Assembly: GCA_015234425.1 (NCBI GenBank)
Contig: JADGNE010000006.1
Span: 186,001-250,000, forward strand
DNA length: 64,000 bases
Direction of reading: 5' to 3'
DNA from: Devosia sp.
GTDB lineage: Bacteria; Pseudomonadota; Alphaproteobacteria; Rhizobiales; Devosiaceae
The notes under the pieces are model-generated. The model was not told where the DNA came from. It did no database searches and saw only the letters and a list, made by a program, of their open reading frames with translations. Position 1 is the stretch's first letter; each line of letters begins with the position of its first letter. Both the position numbers and the translations under genes were made by a program. Below, piece after piece: positions 26,832-35,849 of the stretch.

Positions 26832-27653
26832 ATGGCCGCAACCCTCGCAAGACGTCAAATCGACTGGGTGGGCATTTTCTTTGCCGTCACCCTCACCATC
26901 GTCATCATTGTCCCGCTGGTCGTCGTCGGCACCTGGGCCTTCACCAATGTCTGGCGCTATCCGTCCGTCATCCCGCAGGAATTCGGCCTCCGCTTCTGGA
27001 GCCAGACCCTCGCCCGCGCCGACGTGTGGAGCTCCATCACCATGAGCCTATCGCTGGCCACGGTGGTGACGGCCCTCTCGGCGCTGATCTGCCTGCCCGC
27101 CGCCTATGCCTTCGCTCGGCTCGATTTCCCCGGCCGCGATATCCTGTTCTTCTCGTTCCTTGCCGGGCACGCTTTCCCCAAATTCGGCCTCCTGGTCGCC
27201 ATCGCCGGCATATTCCTCCAGCTCAATCTCATCGGCACGTTTTGGGGCGTGGTCCTCATCCAGCTCGTCGGCACGCTGCTGTTCATGATCTGGATCCCCG
27301 TCGCCGCCTTCCAGGGCGTCGATCGCCGCATGGAGGAAGCCGCCCGCGATGTCGGCGCCTCCCCGTTCCGCGTCTTCTGGTCGATCACCCTGCCGCAGGC
27401 CGGCCCGACCATTGCCGCGGCCCTCCTGCTCAGCTTCGTCGGCACCTTTTACGAAACCGAAGGCGCCTGGCTCATCGGGGCCCCGCAGATCCGCACCCTG
27501 CCGGTGCTGATGATTTCCTTCATCAACAATCAGCCCGTTATTCAATATGGCGCGGTGCTCTCCGTCCTCCTCTGGATCCCCAGCTTCATCGCCCTCCTCT
27601 TCGCCCGCCGCGTCGTCAACTCCGGCTCGTTTGCCAAGGGGTTCGGGGCATGA
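26832..27653 (+). CDS. ABC transporter permease (PotC/PhnV type)
   Basis: 273 residues with six membrane segments (first WVGIFFAVTLTIVIIVPLVVVGTWAF). The coupling loop is MEEAARDVGASPFRVFWSITLPQAG. The ATG at 26832 lies 1 bp after the preceding stop; the longer frame is a shadow of that gene. With 25952-26830 it forms the channel. The gap to the ATPase gene (206 bp) is filled by palindromes. Confidence 0.88.
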   Translation: MAATLARRQIDWVGIFFAVTLTIVIIVPLVVVGTWAFTNVWRYPSVIPQEFGLRFWSQTLARADVWSSITMSLSLATVVTALSALICLPAAYAFARLDFPGRDILFFSFLAGHAFPKFGLLVAIAGIFLQLNLIGTFWGVVLIQLVGTLLFMIWIPVAAFQGVDRRMEEAARDVGASPFRVFWSITLPQAGPTIAAALLLSFVGTFYETEGAWLIGAPQIRTLPVLMISFINNQPVIQYGAVLSVLLWIPSFIALLFARRVVNSGSFAKGFGA

Positions 27654-27667
27654 TGGCCCTCCGGCGC

Positions 27668-27845
27668 CAGGGCTTGCTCCCCACCTCTCCCTTTGGGGGA
27701 GAGGTCGGATTGCGCAGCAATTCGGGTGAGGGGGCCTCGTCCCTACCCGCCGACCCCATCGTGCGCGGTGCTCCCATTAAAGCCCCCCTCACCCGGCGCG
27801 AGGCGCCGACCTCTCCCCCAAGGGGAGAGGTGGGAACCGGCCCCA
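27668..27845. repeat. Paired palindromic repeats in intra-operon gap (family C)
   Basis: Two facing units: GCTCCCCACCTCTCCC-TTTGG-GGGAGAGG...GGGTGAGGGGGC (27675-27738) and GCCCCCCTCACCC...CCTCTCCCCCAAGGGGAGAGGTGGG (27782-27836). The outer ends CCCCTCACCC and GGGTGAGGGG are inverted, as at 30106-30259. Confidence 0.6.
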
Positions 27846-27859
27846 GGAACTGAAGAAAT

Positions 27860-28933
27860 ATGTCCGTACTGAAGATCAAAGACGTCACCAAAATCTTCGC
27901 CAACGGCGCCGTCCGGGCGGTCGACACCTTCTCCCTCGACGTAGCCGATGGCGAGCTTGTCTGCCTGCTCGGCCCATCCGGCTCGGGCAAATCCACCCTG
28001 CTGCGCATGGTCGGCGGCTTTGAGCGCCCCTCTTCGGGCGAAATCACCATCGATGGCGAGGACATCACCCACCTGCCGCCGGAAAAGCGCCCCACCGGCA
28101 TGGTGTTCCAGAGCCACGCGCTCTGGACCCATATGGATGTATTCAAGAACCTCGCCTTTGGCTTGAAACTCCGCCGTCTCCCCGCCGCCGAAATCAAGCA
28201 AAGGGTGGAAGCGGTCCTCGAACTCGTGGGTCTTGCGGGCTACGGCAGCCGCCGCGTCACTCAGCTGTCCGGTGGCCAGCAGCAGCGCGTCGCCCTCGCC
28301 CGCTCGCTCGTGCTCGAGCCCAAAATCCTACTGCTCGACGAGCCCTTTGCCAGCCTTGACCAGCACCTGCGTGAGCGTCTTCGCGAGGAAGTCCGCGACA
28401 TCCAGCAGCGCCTGAAAATTACCACGCTCTTTGTCACCCACGGCCAGGATGAGGCTCTCTCCATGGCCGACCGCATCGTGGTCATGCGCGATGGCCGCAC
28501 CGAACAGATCGACCGCCCGGACGTCGTCTATCGCGATCCGCAGACCCCGTTCGTCGCAGGTTTCATCGGCACCATGAACCTCATCGAAGGCGTGGTCGCC
28601 AATGGCATGCTCACCCGCGACAGTTTTACCACGCCCCTCGCCCTGCCCGACGGACCGGCCACGCTCGCAATCCGCCCCGAAGCGCTCGACCTCGTCGCCG
28701 CCGAACCGGGCCAGGCCAAAATCCACCGCGTGACCGATTTCGGCACCCACGGCCTTGTCGACCTCGCCCTGCCCGACGGCACCCGCCTCAAGGCCATGGT
28801 CTCCCACCCCGACCTCTTCGCCACCGGCCAAGGCGTCACTCTCACCCCCCGCGCCGTCGCCGTCTACCGCCACGACCAACAGATCTTTCGGAGCGCCCAG
28901 GACAGCAAATCTCCTGCGCTAGCGCAGGGATGA
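27860..28933 (+). CDS. ABC transporter ATP-binding protein (PotA/PhnT/FbpC type)
   Basis: 357 residues. Walker A GPSGSGKST, Q-loop FQSHALWTHM, signature LSGGQQQRVA, Walker B ILLLDEPFASLDQ and switch His in VTHGQDEA (Gly replaces the usual Asp). A C-terminal TOBE-like domain includes VAGFIGTMNLIEG and LAIRPEALDL. It energises the PotB/PotC-type permeases upstream. Its C-terminus (SAQDSKSPALAQG) is close to the next repeat block and may be extended. Confidence 0.9.
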   Translation: MSVLKIKDVTKIFANGAVRAVDTFSLDVADGELVCLLGPSGSGKSTLLRMVGGFERPSSGEITIDGEDITHLPPEKRPTGMVFQSHALWTHMDVFKNLAFGLKLRRLPAAEIKQRVEAVLELVGLAGYGSRRVTQLSGGQQQRVALARSLVLEPKILLLDEPFASLDQHLRERLREEVRDIQQRLKITTLFVTHGQDEALSMADRIVVMRDGRTEQIDRPDVVYRDPQTPFVAGFIGTMNLIEGVVANGMLTRDSFTTPLALPDGPATLAIRPEALDLVAAEPGQAKIHRVTDFGTHGLVDLALPDGTRLKAMVSHPDLFATGQGVTLTPRAVAVYRHDQQIFRSAQDSKSPALAQG

Positions 28934-29253
28934 GCCGCGGCGCTAGCCTACCAAGCCAGCGGCTCCTGCGCCTCCCTCCCCCTTGTGGGGAGGGAATGAG
29001 GGTGGGGGTCTTCAGTCGACCCCAATGGGCACGCCGAGCTCGCCAAGCGAATGTCGGTTGAGACGAGGAGTTCAGCCTTGGTGAAGACTCTCTCCACCGC
29101 CCCTTCACCCCCCCCTTGAGGGGAGGGCAAGCGCAGCTTAGGCCCAAAGGGCCTTAGCGCAGCTCGGGCGGGGGTATTTTCTCTCCTCTACGCCCCCTCT
29201 CCCCTAAGGGCAAAGCGCGCGATAGAACCAATTCATTCCACCCCGAGCCGCCC
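28934..29253. repeat. 320-bp gap with family B repeat and other palindromes
   Basis: No gene is visible. A family B unit lies at 28972-29009 (CCTCCCTCCCCCTTGTGGGG... GAATGAGGGTGGGGG). A second C/G-rich unit lies near 29105-29177, with an inner AGGCCC-AAA-GGGCCT hairpin. The gap separates the ATPase and glycerophosphodiesterase genes, which are on the same strand. Confidence 0.6.
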
Positions 29254-30093
29254 ATGTCCGCCCCGCTCTACCTCACCCGCAACGCCCACCGCACTTGGCT
29301 CAAATGGCATCGCGGCCGTCGCCGCGCCTCCGATCCAGTCTTCACCGGCGCCCGCATTCTGGAAGCCATGCAGCTCGGCGCCAGTGTCGAGATCGACCTC
29401 GTCATTCATGCCGACCGCGGTTTTGCCGTGCTCCACGACAAGACGCTCGAACGCGAAACCACCGGCAGCGGACGGGTCGTCGATACCCACGCCTCCAAGC
29501 TGCGCACCCTGCACCTCCGCGCTGAAGACGGCACGCCCATCCCCGACCACGTCATGCTGCTGGAAGATCTCTCTGCGCTTCTGGCCGAGCACCAGCCTCA
29601 TCCCGAGGCGCTGCTCCAGCTCGATTTCAAGGAAGATCTTTCCGCGCTCGACCCCATCGCGGTCGCCAATTTTGCCAGCGCCGTGGCCCCGATCGCCAAA
29701 TCCCTCATCCTCTCGGGCGGCGATGCAGACGCCATCGCCCTGCTCGCCGCAAACACCCCCGGCCTCCGCACCGGCTACGACCCCTGCTACGGCGCCTCCC
29801 TCGCCCGCCTGCAGGCCACTGGCGATTTCGCGACCTTCACCGCCGACGCGCTCACCGCCGCCGCGGACGCCGAAATGATCTACCTGCACTACGGTCTGAT
29901 CCTCGAAGCCGACCGCGCCGGTTTCGACATCATCGCCGCCCTCCACGCCGACCACCGCCGCGTCGACGCCTGGACCATCAAAACCGCCGACGACACCACA
30001 AAACCCGCCATCGACAGGCTTCTGGACCTCCGCGTCGATCAAATCACCACCGACGACCCCGAGGGCGTTCTTGAGATGATGGGGAGTAGGTAG
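29254..30093 (+). CDS. Glycerophosphodiester phosphodiesterase family protein
   Basis: 279 residues. The GDPD signature is present: WHRGRR with the catalytic His near residue 20, SVEIDLVIHAD with metal-binding Glu and Asp, then VLHDKTLERETTGSG with the second catalytic His; LLQLDFKED supplies a later acidic residue. GDPDs split glycerophosphodiesters into glycerol-3-phosphate and an alcohol and are typical PhoB-regulated genes. No signal peptide is seen, so it would act in the cytosol on imported diesters, as UgpQ does. It is the last gene in the phosphate-linked plus-strand run. Confidence 0.88.
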   Translation: MSAPLYLTRNAHRTWLKWHRGRRRASDPVFTGARILEAMQLGASVEIDLVIHADRGFAVLHDKTLERETTGSGRVVDTHASKLRTLHLRAEDGTPIPDHVMLLEDLSALLAEHQPHPEALLQLDFKEDLSALDPIAVANFASAVAPIAKSLILSGGDADAIALLAANTPGLRTGYDPCYGASLARLQATGDFATFTADALTAAADAEMIYLHYGLILEADRAGFDIIAALHADHRRVDAWTIKTADDTTKPAIDRLLDLRVDQITTDDPEGVLEMMGSR

Positions 30094-30105
30094 GACAGAA
30101 GAAGA

Positions 30106-30259
30106 CCCCTCACCCTAACCCTCTCCCCAGATGGGAGAGGGGACGAAGGAGCCGAGAGGTTGGGGGTGTGGCACAGACAGACTTGGTCTTTCGAGTGGAG
30201 CCCGAGACACACTCGATCTGATCCCCTAGCCCCTTTGGGGAGAGGGTTAGGGTGAGGGG
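30106..30259. repeat. 154-bp element with 24-bp perfect terminal inverted repeats (family C)
   Basis: Bases 30106-30129 (CCCCTCACCCTAACCCTC...) are the exact reverse complement of 30236-30259. A solo copy of one end (GGTTAGGGTGAGGGG) recurs at 30312-30326. There is no coding capacity. The element sits in the 252-bp gap between convergent genes and looks like a MITE or large REP-type unit. Confidence 0.8.
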
Positions 30260-30345
30260 TGCAAGCCCATCAGCTGGCCGAGAAAGCCATGAGAGCTATG
30301 CTCCAATGGCCGGTTAGGGTGAGGGGCTCTTCTGCCCCACAAAAA

Positions 30346-31152
30346 CTACCTCGGATCCTTCCGCGGCGCATCCTTCAGCATCTCGATGAGAAACGCGTGC
30401 GTCGCCGGATTGGCCGCGATCACGCACCCCGTGCGCTCATAAAATTCCGGCCCGCGCCCCCACCAATCACTCACCACGCCGCCTGCCTCCTCGACCAGCA
30501 AGACGCCCACCGCCCAGTCGACGATGCCGCTTTCTTCAAAATACCCGGTCAGCCGGCCCAGCGCCACGAAGGCGCAGCTATTGGCCGAGCTCCCCACAAT
30601 CCGCACCGCCCCCACCTTCGCCCGCAGCGCATCGAGCCGCGCGTAAAACCCTTCATGAGTGAACAGCCCCGGCGTCGCCAGTCCCGTGCCGATATTGAAG
30701 AGCCCCACATCTGTGCGTTTGCTCACCGAGAGTTTTTCGCCATTGCAGAACGCGCCCTGCCCCTTGATGGCCGTGAACATTTCCCCGTTCACCGGATTGA
30801 ACAGCGCCCCGCACACCGTCTCATTGCCGCGCCGCAGCGCGATCGAGATCGTGTACTCCATCCCATTGATGAAATTGGTGGTGCCATCGATCGGGTCGAC
30901 CAGCCAGCGGTGCTCGCTGTCTTTCTCCACCGGATCGAATTCCTCACCGGTAAAACTCCAGCCGGGATAGCGCTCGAAGAGATATTTGCGAATGAGCAGC
31001 TCGCTGTTCTTGTCCGCATCGGAGACGAAATCGGCCGGTCCCTTGATGCCGATCTCGATGTCCCGAAACTTCTCGAAATAGCCCTGCGTCAGCGCCCCGG
31101 CCTCGCGCGCGACTGCAACCATGTCCGCCAGTACCGGCTGGTAATCCATCAC
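30346..31152 (-). CDS. Inositol monophosphatase family protein
   Basis: 268 residues with the family's metal-binding set: FTGEEFDPVE, the signature WLVDPIDGTTNFING and the C-terminal GIVDWAVGVLLVEEAGG. The N-terminal region ADFVSDADKNSE is also typical. These Mg-dependent enzymes remove phosphate from inositol phosphate or related small phosphoesters such as 3'-phosphoadenosine 5'-phosphate (CysQ branch); which substrate is used here is not clear. It lies 12 bp after the Na/Pi cotransporter gene and is probably cotranscribed, which would place released phosphate beside a phosphate carrier. Confidence 0.88.
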   Translation of the reverse strand: MMDYQPVLADMVAVAREAGALTQGYFEKFRDIEIGIKGPADFVSDADKNSELLIRKYLFERYPGWSFTGEEFDPVEKDSEHRWLVDPIDGTTNFINGMEYTISIALRRGNETVCGALFNPVNGEMFTAIKGQGAFCNGEKLSVSKRTDVGLFNIGTGLATPGLFTHEGFYARLDALRAKVGAVRIVGSSANSCAFVALGRLTGYFEESGIVDWAVGVLLVEEAGGVVSDWWGRGPEFYERTGCVIAANPATHAFLIEMLKDAPRKDPR

Positions 31153-31164
31153 AAAAATCTCCGC

Positions 31165-32838
31165 TTATTTTTCTACCCGGTGCGGCTCGAGGTCCGGCGC
31201 ATCGCGCAGCCGACTCTCGTCGAGCTCGCCCTTGGTTTCGAGAATGGGATAGGCCACCGAGGCCAGATGCGCGTTGATACGCTTGAGGTCGCGCAGCATG
31301 TCGAGATGCACCGAGCTGGTCTCCATCGCCGCCGGCACACGCTGACGTACCCTCAGGAGATGCGCCTTGGCCGACAGGGATTCCAGCCGCCGCACCTCGA
31401 CCTTTGCTGCCACCAATTGCCGGGCCAGCACCGGGTCCCTGGTCATGAACACCGTCTGGCTGAGCTGCATATTGGCGATGGTCTTTTCGTAAAGCGCAAC
31501 GATTTCGGCAAAACCTTCGGCGGAGAATTTCACCTGCCGCTTGGCCAGCTTGGCGATCCCCTCGTTAAGCCCGCCCTCGACCATGTCGCCCACATGCTCG
31601 AGATTGATGGCGTAGCTGATGATCTCGGTGGCCCGCTCGGACTCTTCTGCGTCGAGATCGCCATTGTCGAGCCGGCTGAGATAGAGTTTGATCGCGTGCT
31701 GAAGGCGGTCGACGTCGTCGTCGAGCCCGGCAATGGTCCGCCGCGCCGCCGGCGCTGGCTTGCGCAGATTGGCAAGGCTGGCGTTCAGCATATTGAGCAC
31801 GATATCGCTGACCCGCAGCGCCTCGCGCGCCGCCGCCGCCAGGGCAATCGTGGGCGTATCGAGCGCCGATTCATCGAGATAGCGCACCCCGCGCTCGGGC
31901 TGCTCTGGCGCCGGAATGGCCAATGCCGCAAGCTTGCCCACCGGCCCGATCAACGGCAGGAACACAATGAGCAGCACGACGCTGAACCCTACATGGGTAG
32001 CAATCGCCAGCGTGCCGACATCGGTAAAAATTCCCGAGAGCAAGCGCGCCAGCGGCACCGACAGCGCCGTCAACGCCAAGGCACCGATCGCCCGCACAGC
32101 AAGGTTCGCCAGCGTAAGGCGCCGCCCTTCATATCCCTCCCGCAGCACCGCCAGAAACGGCGGGATCGCCCCGCCCAGATTTGCCCCCGCCACCAGCACA
32201 ATTCCGAGCGCCGCCGGCAAAATGCCCGCCTGCCCCAGCATGGCGACGAACAGCACCACCGCCAGGCTCGAAGTCGCAAGGAACGCCAGCCCCGCCGCCA
32301 GGATCAGCGCAAATACCGGCGCCTCGCCGAGCCCGGTCAGCACAGCGATCATCACCTCGGACTCGCGCAGCGGCCCGGTGATATTGCCCACCAGCTGCAG
32401 CGCCAGCAGCATCAGCCCGAGCCCCAGAAAGGCCCGCCCCAGCCCCTTGCCGCGCGCATCCGGGCTCAGGGAGAACAGCGTCACCCCGGCCAGCATCATC
32501 ACCGAGGAAAACCAGTGCACATCGAGCGAGAGGATTACCGCCGCGATGGCCGTGCCCACATTGGCGCCCAGCATCACCGCCTGCGCCATGCGCGGCTGGA
32601 TCGAGCCATTGGCGGCAAAGGACGCAGTGATGACAGCCGTCGCCGTGCTCGATTGCAGCGCCAGGGTCGCCATGAACCCGCTCAGCGCCGCCCACACGCG
32701 ATTGCCCGTGCCCTTGGCAATCCAATGGCGCAGCGAAGCCCCGAAGGCCCGCATCACCCCGGTTTTGATCAGCCGCAGGCCCCAGAGCAGAAGCGCTGCG
32801 GCACCAAGCAGGTCAATCAGCTGAATTGTGGAATGCAT
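31165..32838 (-). CDS. Na/Pi cotransporter family protein
   Basis: 557 residues. Residues 1-310 hold two inverted NptA-type repeats of membrane segments: LLGAAALLLWGLRLIKTGV, then LQSSTATAVITASFAA with the QSS motif characteristic of Na/Pi-II carriers, and a second copy near TSSLAVVLFVAMLG. Residues about 340-540 form a PhoU-like helical domain (LQHAIKLYLSRL, AINLEHVGDMVEGG). Members move phosphate across the inner membrane with sodium; some bacterial ones export it. It is likely linked functionally to the phosphate-related genes at 24.6-31.2 kb. The upstream 85 bp hold no PHO-box-like repeat. Confidence 0.88.
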   Translation of the reverse strand: MHSTIQLIDLLGAAALLLWGLRLIKTGVMRAFGASLRHWIAKGTGNRVWAALSGFMATLALQSSTATAVITASFAANGSIQPRMAQAVMLGANVGTAIAAVILSLDVHWFSSVMMLAGVTLFSLSPDARGKGLGRAFLGLGLMLLALQLVGNITGPLRESEVMIAVLTGLGEAPVFALILAAGLAFLATSSLAVVLFVAMLGQAGILPAALGIVLVAGANLGGAIPPFLAVLREGYEGRRLTLANLAVRAIGALALTALSVPLARLLSGIFTDVGTLAIATHVGFSVVLLIVFLPLIGPVGKLAALAIPAPEQPERGVRYLDESALDTPTIALAAAAREALRVSDIVLNMLNASLANLRKPAPAARRTIAGLDDDVDRLQHAIKLYLSRLDNGDLDAEESERATEIISYAINLEHVGDMVEGGLNEGIAKLAKRQVKFSAEGFAEIVALYEKTIANMQLSQTVFMTRDPVLARQLVAAKVEVRRLESLSAKAHLLRVRQRVPAAMETSSVHLDMLRDLKRINAHLASVAYPILETKGELDESRLRDAPDLEPHRVEK

Positions 32839-32923
32839 GTTCTCCTACCGAAGCAGATAGAACATTTATTGTACGCCTATTCCTCCCGGGAGGCCACCCC
32901 TCGCCCAGGTCACGAACGAGAAG

Positions 32924-33961
32924 TCAGGCCGCCGGAAAGACCCGCCAGCGCCGCGGCCTGAACGCGATCTGGCTGCGCTCGCCGGCCGGGTGATCGAACG
33001 GCAGGTCGATCTCGACGCGGTGCTTGCCGCCACCCACGTCAAGCTCCACCCGGCGCGTGCCACCGACGCGGCGGCTCGTCGCCACCACGCCCGCAAGCCC
33101 CGGCCCGCCCTCGATCAGTTCCACATCATGCGGCCGGAAATAGAGCTGGGCTGGCCCATCCTCCTGGCCCGTTGCCGCAACCCCGATCGGCCGGTCATCG
33201 AGCCAGAATTCGCCATTACTCACCCGCACCGGCAGCGCGCTCGATTCCCCAATGAATCCGAACACGAACGGCGATTGCGGATTGTCATAGACATCGTCCG
33301 GCGTGCCCACCTGCTCGATCCGCCCCTGGCTCATCACGCAGAGCCGGTCCGACAATTCCAGCGCCTCTTCCTGGTCATGCGTCACGAACACCGTCGTATG
33401 CCCGGTGCGGTCATGGATCTCCCGAAGCCATTTGCGCAGATCCCGCCGCACCTGCGCGTCGAGCGCCCCGAAGGGCTCGTCGAGCAGCAAGACGCGCGGC
33501 TCGATGGCCAGCGCCCGTGCCAGCGCCACGCGCTGCCGCTGCCCGCCCGAAAGCTGGTTGGGGTAGCGCTTCTCCAGCCCCGACAGCTGCACCAGGTCGA
33601 GCAATTCCAGCGCCCGGCGCCTTATTTCACCCGCAGCCGGCCGTAGCGCCTTGGGCCGCACCTTCAGCCCGAAGGACACATTTTCCAGAATCGTCATGTG
33701 CCGGAACAGCGCATAGTGCTGGAACACGAAGCCGATATTGCGCTCCTGCACGCTCTTGTCCGAAGCGTCTTCCTGACCAAAGAAAATCTTGCCCGCCGTC
33801 GGCGCTTCGAGCCCCGCAATCAGCCGCAGCAACGTGGTCTTGCCCGAGCCGGACGGACCAAGCAGCGCAATCAGTTCTCCGGACTGGATATCCAGCGACA
33901 CATCGTGCAGCGCCGGAAACCGGTCAAATTCCTTGCGAACATTTTGTACGCTGACATCCAT
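32924..33961 (-). CDS. cysA: Sulfate/thiosulfate-type ABC transporter ATP-binding protein (CysA)
   Basis: 345 residues. Walker A GPSGSGKTT, Q-loop FQHYALFRHM, signature LSGGQRQRVA, Walker B LLLDEPFGALDA and switch His in VTHDQEEA, with DVYDNPQSPFVFGFIGES and LYFRPHDVEL, which are characteristic of CysA rather than other ATPases. The C-terminal TOBE-like domain is present. The start at 33961 (MDVSVQNV) matches the family; an ATG 6 codons earlier is possible. No CysT, CysW or sulfate-binding protein gene lies in the window, so it must serve permeases encoded elsewhere. Confidence 0.85.
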   Translation of the reverse strand: MDVSVQNVRKEFDRFPALHDVSLDIQSGELIALLGPSGSGKTTLLRLIAGLEAPTAGKIFFGQEDASDKSVQERNIGFVFQHYALFRHMTILENVSFGLKVRPKALRPAAGEIRRRALELLDLVQLSGLEKRYPNQLSGGQRQRVALARALAIEPRVLLLDEPFGALDAQVRRDLRKWLREIHDRTGHTTVFVTHDQEEALELSDRLCVMSQGRIEQVGTPDDVYDNPQSPFVFGFIGESSALPVRVSNGEFWLDDRPIGVAATGQEDGPAQLYFRPHDVELIEGGPGLAGVVATSRRVGGTRRVELDVGGGKHRVEIDLPFDHPAGERSQIAFRPRRWRVFPAA

Positions 33962-34354
33962 GCGGCCACTCGATTGCATTGGTGTTTCGGCCGACGGAGC
34001 TCTCCCGCCGGAAGTGCCTAGACCCTATCGTCCAAGTCGAGATTAACAAGACGTCCCGCCAACAATTGCACCCGGCGCAGCGGAAAATTCTGCCACGGGA
34101 AAAGCCCCGCGCAGAATGAATGCGTCGACGGCACCCGCAGCCACCTTCCGGCGGCCACCGTGCCCCGCCGCCATCCTCATCCTAAATCCGCCCGAATGTG
34201 GCGATGACAATAGAATGGCTTTCCACCACCGGGCACAGCCTGAGGACGAAATGCCATCGGCACCCTGTATCGGGCACAACAATGTCGATCCAGCCAGTAG
34301 TGATTTATTCCGCCTGCTTCTAAAATCGCCGCAATCGAACATCTGGAGCGTCAC
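33962..34354. other. 393-bp divergent region between cysA and the second peptide-type ABC operon
   Basis: No gene and no clear repeat. On the plus strand TAAAAT (34321-34326) could be a -10 for the binding-protein gene, but the -35 is poor. GGAG precedes the ATG at 34355. I see no operator-like palindrome. Confidence 0.4.
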
Positions 34355-35842
34355 ATGACCACCAAGACCCTTCTCCTTGCAGCAGCTCTGCTGGCCGGCG
34401 TTTCCCTGCCCGCCGCGACCCTCGCGCAGGATTTCAACCCCGATGCTACCATCCGCATCGGCTCGCTCTACGAGCCGCAGAACCTCGACAACACCGCTGG
34501 CGCCGGCCAGGGCATCAACGAAGCCTTCAATGGCAATGTCTATGAGGCCCTGTTCCAGCTCGCCGACGAAGGCAATGTCGAGCCCCGTCTGGTGGAAGGC
34601 TATGAGGTCAGCGAAGATGGCCTCACCTACACCTTCACCCTCAAATCCGGCGTAAGCTTCCACTCCGGCGACCCGCTGACCGCGGTCGACGTCAAGCGGT
34701 CGATCGAGCGCGTCACCGCCGAGGAATCCAAGAGCTCGCGCAAGCGCAGCCTCTCGACCATCACCTCGATCGAGACGCCCGACGACCAGACCGTGGTCAT
34801 CACGCTCTCGGCCCGTTCGGTGTCGCTGCCCTACAATCTCTCCTATGTCTGGATCGTCAACGACGCGGCCACCGACATCACCGCTTCGGCAGACGGCACC
34901 GGCCCCTATATGCTGGGCGAATGGCGTCGCGGCTCGGCCCTGGCCCTCGAGCGCAATGCCAATTACTGGGGTGAAGCCCCGACCAATGCCGAAGTGATCT
35001 ACACCTATTTCACTGACGCGACCGCCCTCAACAACGCGCTTCTGACCAACGCCGTCGACATCATCACCTCGGTCCAAAGCCCGGACTCGCTGGCCCAGTT
35101 CGCCGGCAACTCGTCCTTCACTGTCACCGAAGGCGCTTCCACCACCAAGGAACTGCTGGCCTATAACGACCGCGTCGCCCCCTTCGACAACGTCAAGGTT
35201 CGCAAGGCTCTCGCCCGCGCCACCGACAAGGCACGCCTTCTCAACTCCATCTGGGGTGACTATGGCACGCTGATCGGCTCCTTCGTGCCGCCGACCGACC
35301 CCTGGTATGTCGACCTCACCGGCGTCGATGCCTATGACGTTGAAAGCGCCAAGGCGCTGCTCGCCGAAGCCGGCTATCCCGATGGTTTCGAGTTCACCCT
35401 CGACACGCCCGACTACGATCCGCACCCGCTCGTGGCGCAGTTCCTCCAGGCCGAATACGCCAAGATCGGCGTCAAGGTGAACATCAACATCATCACCGCC
35501 AACGAGTGGTACACCAAGATCTACCAGGAGAAGAATTTCGAGGCGACGCTGCAGGAGCACGTCAACCACCGCGACATCGTCTTCTACGGCAATCCGGACT
35601 TCTACTGGGGCTACAACAACCCCGAAGTCGTCCAGCTGATCGCCGACAGCGAAGCCGCCAATTCGGAAGCCGAACAGGTCGAAAAGCTCACCGAGGCCAA
35701 CAAGATCATCGCCGAGGACGCTGCCAGCAACTGGCTCTACCTCTACCCCCAGATCGTCGTCTCGGCCGCCAACGTCACCGGCTACCCGGTCAACGGCCTC
35801 AACTCCCAGTTCTTCGCCTACGACATTCAGAAGGCTGAGTAG
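34355..35842 (+). CDS. Peptide-type ABC transporter substrate-binding protein (family 5)
   Basis: 495 residues with a clear signal peptide (MTTKTLLLAAALLAGVSLPAATLA, then QDFNPD). The SBP_bac_5 features are VYEALFQLADEGNVEPRLVEGYE, TYTFTLKSGVSFHSGDPLTAVDVKRSIER and the lobe-2 motif AYNDRVAPFDNVKVRKALARATDK. It would be periplasmic and bind peptides, opines or nickel-like ligands; the ligand is not determinable. It heads an operon with two permeases, two ATPases and a DUF1684 gene, after a 330-bp gap rich in repeats. Confidence 0.92.
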   Translation: MTTKTLLLAAALLAGVSLPAATLAQDFNPDATIRIGSLYEPQNLDNTAGAGQGINEAFNGNVYEALFQLADEGNVEPRLVEGYEVSEDGLTYTFTLKSGVSFHSGDPLTAVDVKRSIERVTAEESKSSRKRSLSTITSIETPDDQTVVITLSARSVSLPYNLSYVWIVNDAATDITASADGTGPYMLGEWRRGSALALERNANYWGEAPTNAEVIYTYFTDATALNNALLTNAVDIITSVQSPDSLAQFAGNSSFTVTEGASTTKELLAYNDRVAPFDNVKVRKALARATDKARLLNSIWGDYGTLIGSFVPPTDPWYVDLTGVDAYDVESAKALLAEAGYPDGFEFTLDTPDYDPHPLVAQFLQAEYAKIGVKVNINIITANEWYTKIYQEKNFEATLQEHVNHRDIVFYGNPDFYWGYNNPEVVQLIADSEAANSEAEQVEKLTEANKIIAEDAASNWLYLYPQIVVSAANVTGYPVNGLNSQFFAYDIQKAE

Positions 35843-35849
35843 TCTGGGC

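Noticed and set aside
24807-29253. Ugp-type glycerol-3-phosphate importer
   Set aside because: The position beside a glycerophosphodiesterase fits, but the binding protein and permeases are not of the MalE/MalF/MalG class that UgpBAE belongs to.
30259-32961. A 900-residue plus-strand open frame
   Set aside because: It is the antisense shadow of the inositol monophosphatase and Na/Pi cotransporter genes, which have full family motifs; the long frame has Arg/Pro/His-rich composition and no recognisable domain.
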